Made by a program: the position numbers and the translations under genes. 64,000 nucleotides of DNA from Candidatus Latescibacterota bacterium. Lineage in GTDB: Bacteria > Latescibacterota > UBA2968 > UBA8231. Positions 37,301 through 45,172 of the stretch are shown piece by piece. The notes under the pieces are model-generated. The model searched no databases. It had not been told where the DNA came from and worked only from the letters and a program-made list of their open reading frames with translations. Position 1 is the stretch's first letter, and each line of letters begins with the position of its first letter. The stretch spans positions 16,333 through 80,332 of the forward strand of contig SLHA01000010.1 of the NCBI GenBank assembly GCA_007136405.1. The letters run 5' to 3'.

Positions 37301-40300
37301 CTTGTTCTGATCCCGCGATCCGGCTTCAGCTACGGCGATAACCGCGTCCAGTATGCGCTGGCCGCGGTTGCGCCAGACCTGCATCTCCTCCTCCAGGCGA
37401 GTGACGATGTGTTCGCCCAGACCGATGCCGGTGTACGTGCCCCGGCGGCCGATCTTCTCGCAGGCGGCGAAGAAGGCCTGGACGTCGAAGTCCGTCAGGG
37501 CCCGGGGTTCGCGCCCGGCGCAGCCATCGGCGATGGCCAGCGCACTGTTGGGATTTCCCTGCCGCATCAGGGTGACCAGTTTGGGCATGTCCTGCAGCAG
37601 CTCGAGTAACTGCGGGAAGGGAATACCCGTATTGAGCACATCGATGCCCTGCACATCCGTTTCGTAGTCCCGTCCGGGACCGCGCAACTTGAGCACCAGG
37701 GCATGGATACCGCCGCCGACGCGCTCGACGAGTTCCTCGATCCGGGACTCGGGCAAGGGCGCAATGCCGGCCCAGCGGCGCAAGTCTCCGCCATGGACCT
37801 CGGCGTTGGCGCGAATCTGGTCCTCCGTCAGGCCGTAATCACCCAGTTGCACCTGGACCTGGGTGGCGATCTCGTCAAGACGGGAGTCGCTGGTGTAGAA
37901 CAGCATGTCGTTGGTGGAGGACAGCGTCACGGAGGTCATGACCACGTCCGCCGGCGGCGCGTGTCCGGGGAAGGCCTGGCGCAGCCGGGCGACCGCTTCC
38001 GTGTCCGTGTCCGCCAGGTTGTAGGTCTGCAAGACCTGGCGGGCGGCGCGGTGTCCGATGGTGGAATCGCTGTCCGGATTGAATCCCTCGAGCATGAGGT
38101 GTACCAGGTTCTGCCCTTCTTCGTCGAAGGCGTAGTGCAGGTGTTCGCCGGTCTTGGCGAAGATCTCGAACAAGCGCATGCCCGTCGAGAAGCGGATGTC
38201 CTGCACCGGCTTGTATTCGGCGGACAGGGCGATCCGGGCCTGATGGTCCTGGGGACAGGCGGGATGCTTGTCGCGGGCCTGGCGCAGGCATTCGTAGATG
38301 GACCAGGCCTTGTAGAAGACCATGAAACGGTTCACCTGCTCGGCGTTGATGACCATTTTCTCCACGCTCCAGTCCGCTGCCAGATTGGCGATCAGGCGGG
38401 GACCAGATGCGGTTTCGTGCCAGGGACGCCCCAGATGCTCCAGGGCCCGGGCGATCTTGGTGATGTGGAAGACCAGCAGCTCACCCCGCAGACCGATGTA
38501 CTCTTCGAGAACCTCGTACCGGAGCAGTTTGTCCGCGGCCCAGTGCTGCCAGTCGAATTCCGTGTTGAACTCCTGCTTGCGCGCCAGGGCTTGCTTGGCC
38601 AGCTGCATGATGCCGTGGTGCAGGTGGTCCGGAACGCCCATCTGCCTGAGCTTGACATCATTGGTGAGCGACAGCACAAAGGCCAGGAAGAGCCCGTCCT
38701 TGGGGACGCAGTAACCGCCGTATCCCTCACCGGCGGGAGGGACATAGCGGTCCCCGCGCAGGTTCATCTGGTCTCCCATGTCCTGGGCATCGCCCTCCAG
38801 GACCGCGTTGCACAACAGGCCGAGCGCGTTGGAGCCGGCGAAGTGCGTGACGGCCAGGCCGTTCTCCGAGGTCTTCTGGATTTCCGCATAAGCCAGGGCG
38901 GGACGTTCTTCGACGCCGCCCTCGTTGACCAGGCTGTAGAATTCGAACCCGGCCTGGGCGGAGGCGGCGTCGGCGCCGCCGACCCACTGACGCCACTTGA
39001 CCACAGAATCCCGCTCGCGGTGGCCCAGATTGACCCGGCTGGGGGTATACAGCAGGTTGTACCGCTTGTTGCCGCCGGTGGCCTGGTAGTAATAATGGGG
39101 ATCGCTGCATTCGGCGTTGAGCTGGTGGCGTGCCACCACCGCCTTGCGGGCCGTGGAGGTCAGCGTCTGCGAATACATGCGCAGGAAGGCCCGCTCACGA
39201 GCCTCCATGTCCAGGTGCGGTTTTTCGGCGGACAGTTCCCGGAAGACCAGGCGGCGCGCCTGACTGCGCATGATGCTGGCCATCTCATCGCGGTAGTCCG
39301 GCTCGCTTTCGGCCACGACCCGGCGGGCTTGCTCCACGTCCAGCCCCTGACGGCTGTCCATCACCTCCTCCACCCGCTGCTCGAAGGCACGCCCGTTGTT
39401 TTCCGCCACCAGCGGCACGGCAGCGGTCATCAATTCGTCCCGGTGGTCGTCCAGGTATTGCTCGACGCGGCGGGGGTCGCGTGCCGGGGCCGTGTCCAGG
39501 GTGGCCTCCGGGTCTTCGGCGCATTCCAGCAGCGTACCGAGCAGCGCCACCTGTTCGGCGACGGGGCGGTAACTGCCGATGACGATGCTTACGGCCACCG
39601 GCGCCGGCACTTTCTGCTCGGCCATGACCTCCTCGACGACCACGTCCATGCCCAGATCCGCGATCACCTTGCGGCCAATCTCGTACATGCGCTGCCGGTA
39701 ACGGCCGATCTCCTCGTCCACCTCCTGGTCCAGCCCACGGGCCCGGATGACGTTGAACAAGGCCATCTCCTCTTCGATCCAGGACTGCACATAGCCTTCC
39801 GTCATGCCGGCGGATTCGGTGGTGAGGATGTGCAGCGACGAAACAGGGCGGGTGCGCTGCAAGGCGACAGGCTCGTACCGGGCCGCGGCCCGTGCGAGGG
39901 CCTGCGGTTGATCATCGAAGACTTTCTCCAGCGCGGTGGTGATGCGGGTTCGACCGCTGGCCGCCTCCAGCACCTGTCCCACCAGGTTGTCCGGAGCATC
40001 CCGGTGCGTCTCGCACAGCACCCGGCGCAGCGCCACGCGCCGCGGCACCGACTCCTGTTCGACCAGGCGGTGGATGGCTTCGATCAACGCGTCCTCGCTG
40101 GCTTCGATCAGCGCCGCCAGGTGGCTGATCTCCGGATGCTGGCGCGGCATGTCCTGCAGGACCAGGCGTGCGGCCTCGTCCGGTGTGACCGTCGGGTCCT
40201 CGGCGCAGATGTCGTCCACGGCGCGGGCGAGCCGGCGGTCCGATTCGGTGATCAGGATCCTGGCCAGTCCGACGCGCTCGGAGGCCATGACCTCGTCCAG

Positions 40301-42178
40301 ATTCTGAGCCCAGAACGGAGCGTGCAGCCGGAAGAACGCTTCCATGGCTTCCTGATCGACTTCGGTCTGTATCTGATCTACCTGAGTGAGCTGGCCGCCG
40401 ACTTCCACTTCCCGGCGGATGAGTCGCTCCTTGATGAACAGAGGGATGGCCTCCACCCAGTCGTTGACCTTGATCACCCAGTGCGTGTCGGTTTCGCGGC
40501 CGTTTACCTCGATCCGGCCGGCACCGGGGGTGTTGTAGATATAGTCCCCGCCCTGGCGCAGCAGGTCGCGCAGATCCTCCTCCTTGCCGGTGTGCACTTC
40601 GCGGAAGGCATTGGCATTGGCCAGGTTGATGGTTTCGCTGGGATGCAGCCGCTGCAGCTGGAGCACATATGCCGCCGGAGACTTGTCACAGGATTCGAGT
40701 TCGCGGCGACAACGGGCGGACAGATCGAAGAGTTTGTCGATCGCCTGGCCGGCATTCTGCATGCGTTCCCGCGCCATGTCGATGGCGCCGCGCGACAGGA
40801 GACGACGGGAGGCGTTGTCCGCTTCGTCGAGGATTTTCTGCGCTGATTCCGACTGGTGTCCGACCAGGCATTCGTCAAAGGCGTTGAGCGCGCCGACCAG
40901 GCGGGCGTACGGCGTGCGTTTCTGCTGCTGCACGAGATGCAGCAGGCTGGTGGCTGCGGCGTGCAGATCCGTGTTGTGGCGACTGGCGCGTTCGATCTGG
41001 CGGGCTACACGCGCCAGCCGGCTCTTGTCGTCGACGAATTTGGCGGTGGACAGCAGATTGGCCTGGTTGCCGAAGGCCCTGGACAGGCGCCCGGAGACCA
41101 GGCGGATGTCGTTTTCGTATGCCCAGCCGGAGATGCGTTGGATGTTCCTGCCTTCAGCCCGGTAATCGAAATGGCGCGAGATGGTAGCGTTGACCTCAGC
41201 GCGCCATTCGTCCAGATCCTCGGCTTCGCTGTTCAGCAGACGGCCGACCTCGTCCTGGGGGTAGGGGGCGTCGATGCGATCCTGCATGCGTATCCAGGTG
41301 ACCCATTTGTCGCGCCATTTCAGCGTGTTCTCCACCTGCTCGAAGACGCGGTTCGCATAGGCCAACGGCGATTCACCCGAACGGGGCGCCGTCAGGCTGG
41401 AGGCCTCCGGAGCGACCTCGCGTATTTTCTCACTGACGCCCCGTCGCAACGAGGTACCGGTGTCCGCATAGCGCATCTGGTCTATGGCCAGACCGGCCTG
41501 GAACAGCGTTTCCGTGGAGATCGCCGCCAGCTCCGTGATGCCCACTCCGTCCTGCGTCTCGGCCAGCCGGGCGTCGTAGCGGTTGGTCACGGCCATGCCG
41601 AGGATGTTGCCGCAATCCACCGGGGCGGTGCGCAGGAACTGCTGCAACTGCTCGCGCTGCAGACTGGTGAGCAGTGCATACATGTCGAAGACGCGATGGA
41701 TGGCGGCGCGCTGGGTGACCTTGGGATTGAGCATGGAGAGGGTGCCCAGCAGGACCATGCCGGCAAAATGCGCCGAGGCCTCGGCCGGATCCTGCGGCGC
41801 CCAGGTGGCGTCCAGCTGCAATACCGGGCTGGCGCCCTTGCGGGGTGCCGGGTAGAGGCGAGCGACGCGATCGTTGCTTTCCACAAAATTCACGCGGATG
41901 CTGCCGCGGTGCGACGTGGCGTCACGCAGGACCGCCGTCAGCAACGGGTGGGTGGAGCTGGCTTCGGTGAAGGCCTGGTATCCTGTCGCGAACACGGCCG
42001 CCGTGGCCTGTACCGCGTCATTGGCTCGGCGCGGCAGTTCGAAGCGGCAGTGCTTGCGCGTCAGTTTGAGCTTGCCCTCGGCGAGCGTCTTGCCGGGCTG
42101 ACGCAACGCTATCTGGGAGTTCTCTCCCCCGGCGTCCAGGTCCGGCATATGGATGGGAAGGCAGTGATGATCCGCCAT
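34307..42178 (-). CDS. Giant 2,623-residue protein, unrecognised, C-terminal ATP-grasp-like module
   Basis: A single uninterrupted 7.9-kb gene, the largest in the window. No signal peptide or convincing membrane segment is seen, so it is probably cytoplasmic. Most of it is mixed alpha-helical and rich in Ala, Glu, Arg and Gln, without obvious internal repeats. A central motif GEGYGGYCVPKDGLF (about residues 1145-1160) recalls the GGYCxPKD cysteine loop of UDP-sugar dehydrogenases, but no Rossmann motif accompanies it. Near the C-terminus PIVLIKGAAESGARNLKVF (about 2311-2330), NVVIQTAVLTSPEF, GSLRIVAS and NVGRGG (2436-2441) have the order of ATP-grasp strands. The start ATG at 42178 has GAGGT upstream. 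It is followed by ATP-grasp, GHMP kinase and NYN genes. Function unknown. Confidence 0.85.
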   Translation of the reverse strand: MADHHCLPIHMPDLDAGGENSQIALRQPGKTLAEGKLKLTRKHCRFELPRRANDAVQATAAVFATGYQAFTEASSTHPLLTAVLRDATSHRGSIRVNFVESNDRVARLYPAPRKGASPVLQLDATWAPQDPAEASAHFAGMVLLGTLSMLNPKVTQRAAIHRVFDMYALLTSLQREQLQQFLRTAPVDCGNILGMAVTNRYDARLAETQDGVGITELAAISTETLFQAGLAIDQMRYADTGTSLRRGVSEKIREVAPEASSLTAPRSGESPLAYANRVFEQVENTLKWRDKWVTWIRMQDRIDAPYPQDEVGRLLNSEAEDLDEWRAEVNATISRHFDYRAEGRNIQRISGWAYENDIRLVSGRLSRAFGNQANLLSTAKFVDDKSRLARVARQIERASRHNTDLHAAATSLLHLVQQQKRTPYARLVGALNAFDECLVGHQSESAQKILDEADNASRRLLSRGAIDMARERMQNAGQAIDKLFDLSARCRRELESCDKSPAAYVLQLQRLHPSETINLANANAFREVHTGKEEDLRDLLRQGGDYIYNTPGAGRIEVNGRETDTHWVIKVNDWVEAIPLFIKERLIRREVEVGGQLTQVDQIQTEVDQEAMEAFFRLHAPFWAQNLDEVMASERVGLARILITESDRRLARAVDDICAEDPTVTPDEAARLVLQDMPRQHPEISHLAALIEASEDALIEAIHRLVEQESVPRRVALRRVLCETHRDAPDNLVGQVLEAASGRTRITTALEKVFDDQPQALARAAARYEPVALQRTRPVSSLHILTTESAGMTEGYVQSWIEEEMALFNVIRARGLDQEVDEEIGRYRQRMYEIGRKVIADLGMDVVVEEVMAEQKVPAPVAVSIVIGSYRPVAEQVALLGTLLECAEDPEATLDTAPARDPRRVEQYLDDHRDELMTAAVPLVAENNGRAFEQRVEEVMDSRQGLDVEQARRVVAESEPDYRDEMASIMRSQARRLVFRELSAEKPHLDMEARERAFLRMYSQTLTSTARKAVVARHQLNAECSDPHYYYQATGGNKRYNLLYTPSRVNLGHRERDSVVKWRQWVGGADAASAQAGFEFYSLVNEGGVEERPALAYAEIQKTSENGLAVTHFAGSNALGLLCNAVLEGDAQDMGDQMNLRGDRYVPPAGEGYGGYCVPKDGLFLAFVLSLTNDVKLRQMGVPDHLHHGIMQLAKQALARKQEFNTEFDWQHWAADKLLRYEVLEEYIGLRGELLVFHITKIARALEHLGRPWHETASGPRLIANLAADWSVEKMVINAEQVNRFMVFYKAWSIYECLRQARDKHPACPQDHQARIALSAEYKPVQDIRFSTGMRLFEIFAKTGEHLHYAFDEEGQNLVHLMLEGFNPDSDSTIGHRAARQVLQTYNLADTDTEAVARLRQAFPGHAPPADVVMTSVTLSSTNDMLFYTSDSRLDEIATQVQVQLGDYGLTEDQIRANAEVHGGDLRRWAGIAPLPESRIEELVERVGGGIHALVLKLRGPGRDYETDVQGIDVLNTGIPFPQLLELLQDMPKLVTLMRQGNPNSALAIADGCAGREPRALTDFDVQAFFAACEKIGRRGTYTGIGLGEHIVTRLEEEMQVWRNRGQRILDAVIAVAEAGSRDQNKAIAAAQTTYAEIQRQLTDDDEAGKALRQEQKLRRFKKWRQRDAFVSQARVRIAAGLPLSRLDAGAWIAGLGGVFVLLGETRQRIDALLERFAAGVQRIAAAATAPEADVAAFSPAENEQILDALVRPAYEPDSARFTQQKLVESSSKAVEVAAVEALERRRALRVRAEKARAMSDREAGFQEAMKAFASASAAPCLDQASQHMEDLLEQIRQFDATAATATEDRTSINHLFGQLIGCTRRTLEALGTEHYDGDALTAFRESVAQVYTGREIILEDWKVLAGGYEDIGVLARLAEKAAAAPDQLEAATRGMELFYVTFALAQTLQFALEDPEEIDERLFYKNLTDFFAETINDHWYEYRPWIFDRGTAFDNLTEAEIYALANQHHDWLYRYIRTVIVRCTELGSLPEKDVDALLGRIDQDAVTPGIGAGGESLDEKRWRAYNQLRELSFMHSDGFATPPVFHDFDPDLIEADKRVNVVFLYPVGRTHVSRALREGPTLDQAVRQDGHRGANLLITRHGYATQVEGAERDLLVIEDAHFYISRDTYIAALQQHRGLDQTAAAAEADAASERGALSPKGIRIAARFTRPIPVGALIPFHGLPIYESGQTEDLGLPATVQSLVFSDITYDKSLYPSIFRPEFGVCLPPEMDWRREYGAGKSPAEIRELMTTGVPNEDFRGLEAFGAEHPIVLIKGAAESGARNLKVFDLQDEAGRVDPEAVSAAVDFLYDVARRQNVVIQTAVLTSPEFWTTPEFMERFVERQVLEWNTPVQRDRLPRSQIYGSLRIVASSAHPDQPYDAAFPITLTSLQVATNVGRGGTLEKLLDEFVQEQYRDQIRPGLEAEVPKVMQAMTAFAAQYEEQFRQQRGRDIGTDARGVSYAWAPYLMLDYLASPVFSRPGRLVDIEPIYDEAGRRIGSVPILQDEHGRAPADITGWEFIHLEPNVGIGLWDRFNLREEALEQLASQQQGRAFDHDRVGQSDRVVLRNFVIAGEQYLQAVRA

Positions 42179-42323
42179 GGAGTTACCTCGCTGTTTGGAG
42201 ATGAGCCTGTGGCTGGCACGATGGGCGGGCCCAGGCTGTTGTCCGGTATTGGTGTCCTGTGTTTGCTGTGCCGTACATGATCCAGCGCGTCCGAGTGGCG
42301 GCTTGCCAGACCGGACCGGAGGA

Positions 42324-42352
42324 TATATCTGCGGATACTCGAGTATGGGCAA
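42324..42352 (-). promoter_or_regulatory. Candidate promoter with palindromic operator before the giant gene
   Basis: Minus strand TTGCCC (42352-42347), 17-bp spacer, GATATA (42329-42324). The perfect 12-bp palindrome ATACTCGAGTAT (42335-42346) sits inside the spacer, a position where a bound regulator would control polymerase. The candidate regulator is the AraC-family protein encoded immediately upstream. Predicted leader about 140 nt. Confidence 0.4.
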
Positions 42353-42471
42353 TATACGGAGCCAGCCCAACAGAGGCTATCCCCGAAGGAACGGATCCTT
42401 GCGCTATCCGCGCATGGGAGGTGCCGGCGAACGAGAGGCGCAGGGCAGCGGAAACCGGCGCCGCGCCGGCA

Positions 42472-43296
42472 TCACCGGAACGACTTGCGCCAGGTGCGGC
42501 CGCCGGAACGCCGGTAGTCGGACGGGGCGATGCCTACTTGTTCCTTGAACAGAGTACTGAAATGGCTGAAGGACTGGTAACCCACGCTCAGGCTGATCTG
42601 GGTGATCGACAGCGTGCTTTCCAGCAGCAGCTTCTTGCTGTAGTCCAGGCGCATCCCGGTAAGGACCTGGTTCAGCGTCTGGTGCCGTACCTGACGAAAC
42701 AGCCGGGCCAGATGCGCCGGTGACAGGTTGACCACCCGGGCCAGCCCGGCGCGTGTGAGTGGCTGGCTCAGGTTGTTGCGCATGTAACTCTCCACCCGCT
42801 CGACGATCTCGCGCTGGTAGGCGGCATTGACCGAGGGCGGGCCGAGCGTGCCGGCGGGGGCCGCCGGGATGGCTGCGCGCCGCAGGCCGATGAGGATCCT
42901 GGTGAGCAGGATGCCAATCAGGTCGTCGGCGTTGCTGTCAGCAGGAAGCCGGATCTCGGAAACCAGGGCGTGCAGATCCGGCTGCAACTCCAGGGGCGTA
43001 GGCATCACCCGGTCGATCAGGGCGTCGAGGTCCAGCCGGGTGGCGCTGAAATGGGCCCACAGATAACCCGGGGCCCGGTCCACCGAGCGCGGAGAACGGA
43101 GGGTTCCGGGCGGAATGAGGATGGACTCGTGGGATTTGAGCAGGTGCTGCTGCGGACCGACGATCATCTCCACCGCGCCGTACAGCACGCAGTACCATTG
43201 GTAGATCTCATGCCGGTGCGCACCGTAATGGTAGCGCGTTCCTTTCTCACGGTAGCCGACACGCTGGAGCTGAATGGGCAGGTCCGAATGAGGCAT
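42472..43296 (-). CDS. AraC-family transcriptional regulator
   Basis: 274 residues. The N-terminus is a cupin-like effector domain (YHYGAHRHEIYQWYCVLYGAVEMIVG, SILIPPGTLR) and the C-terminal 100 residues are the double HTH of AraC/XylS proteins (LTRAGLARVVNLSPAHLARLFRQV; ITQISLSVGYQSFSHFSTLFKEQ, VGIAPSDYRR). It probably senses a small molecule and activates transcription. It reads in the same direction as the giant gene, 293 bp upstream, and is the obvious candidate regulator of that unit. No clear Shine-Dalgarno is seen before its ATG. Confidence 0.92.
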   Translation of the reverse strand: MPHSDLPIQLQRVGYREKGTRYHYGAHRHEIYQWYCVLYGAVEMIVGPQQHLLKSHESILIPPGTLRSPRSVDRAPGYLWAHFSATRLDLDALIDRVMPTPLELQPDLHALVSEIRLPADSNADDLIGILLTRILIGLRRAAIPAAPAGTLGPPSVNAAYQREIVERVESYMRNNLSQPLTRAGLARVVNLSPAHLARLFRQVRHQTLNQVLTGMRLDYSKKLLLESTLSITQISLSVGYQSFSHFSTLFKEQVGIAPSDYRRSGGRTWRKSFR

Positions 43297-43714
43297 GGCC
43301 GCAGCAACCGGACGCAGGCTGGCTGGTCCGGTGTGACCCGGACCGCCCGGTCAGCCGGTCTGTTGGAGAAGAGCGTGCGTCACACTCCGGGTGTTCGCGT
43401 TCGCCGGTACCCGGTAGCATGCCTCGAGGGACGCTGCTGCGCCGTGCCCTGGTACGGGAAGAGAACAGGGTCTCAGGTCGCAGCGAGAGGCGGCGAACCG
43501 CAGGAACACCGACCATAAAGTACCGGTTGGGCGCGACGGGATCAACTGTGTCGCGCCTGTGTTATGCGCTTGGCCGGCAATCGCTGGAGCAGGATCGCGG
43601 CAGGACGATGCAAAACACAGCCGCTGCGATCCGCTGCAATGCTGCGATCCGCTGCAATGGGGTGCTGCGGCCGGGGATGGGGCACGATCATCCGGCCGGA
43701 GATGGATGCCGGTG
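43297..43714. other. 418-bp gap between response regulator and AraC genes
   Basis: No gene. It contains an inverted repeat GGCGCGAC (43530-43537) / GTCGCGCC (43550-43557) with a 12-nt loop, possibly the 3' hairpin of the kinase-regulator transcript, and an 18-nt tandem duplication listed separately. Confidence 0.5.
43623..43658. repeat. Perfect tandem 18-nt duplication
   Basis: GCTGCGATCCGCTGCAAT occurs twice head to tail (43623-43640 and 43641-43658). Each unit itself contains two GCTGC(A/G) cores. It lies just downstream of the response-regulator stop. Confidence 0.75.
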
Positions 43715-45133
43715 TCAGGGCTGGTCCACTGCCTGGGGTACGCCGTCACCGTTGGTGCCGTTGACTTCCTTGAACGCGTCCATGGCACCGTACTCGTGCA
43801 GCTTGTTGCGCAGGGTACGCGTGCTTATACCCAGTATGCCCGCGGCTTCCGTGCGATTGCCGCCACAACTCTCGAGCGTTTTCATGATGAGCCGCTGTTC
43901 CATTTCATGGACGGTCAGGCCCACGCGAATACCGTTATCAGCCCGGGTTTCCGGCCCGGCGGTCAGCTTGCGCGGCAGGTCATCGGCGTCCAGCATGTCG
44001 CCCTGCGCCACCACCACGGCGCGTTCGATGTAGTTTTCCAGTTCCCGGATATTTCCAGGCCAGTCGTAGCGCATCAGGATGTCGAAGGCGGCATCGGTGA
44101 TGCCCTGGATTTTCTTGCCGTTTTCCTTGTTGTAGCGCTCGATGAAGTGACTGATCAGGGTGGCGATATCCTCCTTGCGTTCGCGCAGCGGCGGCAGCTC
44201 CACTTCGATGACATTGAGGCGGTAGTAAAGGTCTTCACGGAAGTTGCCCTCCAGGACCTCCTTCTCCAGATCCCTGTTGGTGGTGGCGATGATGCGCACA
44301 TCCACCTTGATGGTCTGATTACTGCCGACCCGCTCGAATTCCCGTTCCTGCAGTACGCGCAGCAACTTCGCCTGCAGGGAGGCGTCGATCTCGCTGATTT
44401 CGTCCAGCAGCAACGTCCCGCCATCCGCCATCTCGAAGCGTCCACGGGTTTGTTTGATCGCTCCGGTGAAGGCTCCTTTCTCATGGCCGAACAGCTCGCT
44501 CTCCATCAGTTCGCGGGGCAGCGCGGCGCAGTTGATGCGGATGAACGGTCCGTTACCGCGTGGACTGTTGTAATGCAGCGCGCGGGCAGCCAGCTCCTTG
44601 CCGGTACCGCTCTCTCCGGTCACCAGTACCGTGGCGCGGCTGCTGGCCACGGTGTCGAGAAGGTCGAAAATTCGATCCATGCAACGGGCCTTGCCCAGCA
44701 TGTTCGCATATCCGTAGCGTTCCTTCAACTCGGAGCGCAGGCGACGGTTTTCGCGCTGGGCCTCCTGATACATCAAAGCGCGCTCGACCACCAGTTCGAT
44801 TTCGGCCGGATCGGTGGAGCCTTTCTGGATGTAGTCGTAAGCTCCTTTCTTCATGGCCTGCACGGCATCCTCGATGGTGCCATAGGCGGTCATGAGGATG
44901 ATGTGCGTATCCGGCGCCTTGGCGCGCGCTGCTTCGAGCAGTTCCAGACCGGTCATGCCGGGCATGCGGATATCGGAGAGGATCAGATCGTATTCCGTTT
45001 CGTCCAGCCGGGCCAGCGCGGTTCTGGCTTCCGGTGCGGTGTCTACCTCGTAGCCTCTGAGCTTGAGGATCTCCTCAGTGGCCTCGCGCACGTAGGCGTC
45101 ATCGTCGACTACGAGAATGCGTTTGTTGGGCAT
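43715..45133 (-). CDS. Sigma-54-dependent response regulator, NtrC family
   Basis: 472 residues: receiver domain with phospho-acceptor Asp54 (LSDIRMPG), AAA+ domain with Walker A GESGTGKE (173-180), the sigma-54-contacting GAFTGA loop (220-225) and GGTLLLDEISE Walker B, then a Fis-type HTH (NRTEAAGILGISTRTLRNKL). It activates transcription by remodelling sigma-54 polymerase when phosphorylated, presumably by the kinase encoded 39 nt upstream. Lys104 lies at the conserved receiver switch position. The target genes are not identifiable from the window. Confidence 0.96.
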   Translation of the reverse strand: MPNKRILVVDDDAYVREATEEILKLRGYEVDTAPEARTALARLDETEYDLILSDIRMPGMTGLELLEAARAKAPDTHIILMTAYGTIEDAVQAMKKGAYDYIQKGSTDPAEIELVVERALMYQEAQRENRRLRSELKERYGYANMLGKARCMDRIFDLLDTVASSRATVLVTGESGTGKELAARALHYNSPRGNGPFIRINCAALPRELMESELFGHEKGAFTGAIKQTRGRFEMADGGTLLLDEISEIDASLQAKLLRVLQEREFERVGSNQTIKVDVRIIATTNRDLEKEVLEGNFREDLYYRLNVIEVELPPLRERKEDIATLISHFIERYNKENGKKIQGITDAAFDILMRYDWPGNIRELENYIERAVVVAQGDMLDADDLPRKLTAGPETRADNGIRVGLTVHEMEQRLIMKTLESCGGNRTEAAGILGISTRTLRNKLHEYGAMDAFKEVNGTNGDGVPQAVDQP

Positions 45134-45172
45134 TGTCCGTGTCCCTCACTCTGCCGGGTGACGGGGGTGCGC

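Noticed and set aside
37703..40846. Very long plus-strand open frame (about 1,047 codons) opposite the giant gene
   Set aside because: It is the antisense shadow of a high-GC gene: its translation is His/Gln/Val/Gly-rich without any family motif, and it has no ribosome-binding site. The minus-strand gene has coherent helices, motifs and a start site.
34307..42178. NAD-dependent glutamate dehydrogenase or NRPS/PKS as identity of the giant protein
   Set aside because: No Rossmann or GDH catalytic Lys motif, and no adenylation, condensation, ketosynthase or carrier-protein motifs were found on reading through.
42210..42226. CTGGCACG near the giant gene, like a sigma-54 -24 element
   Set aside because: It is on the plus strand, pointing away from the gene, and no TTGC element follows at the required spacing.
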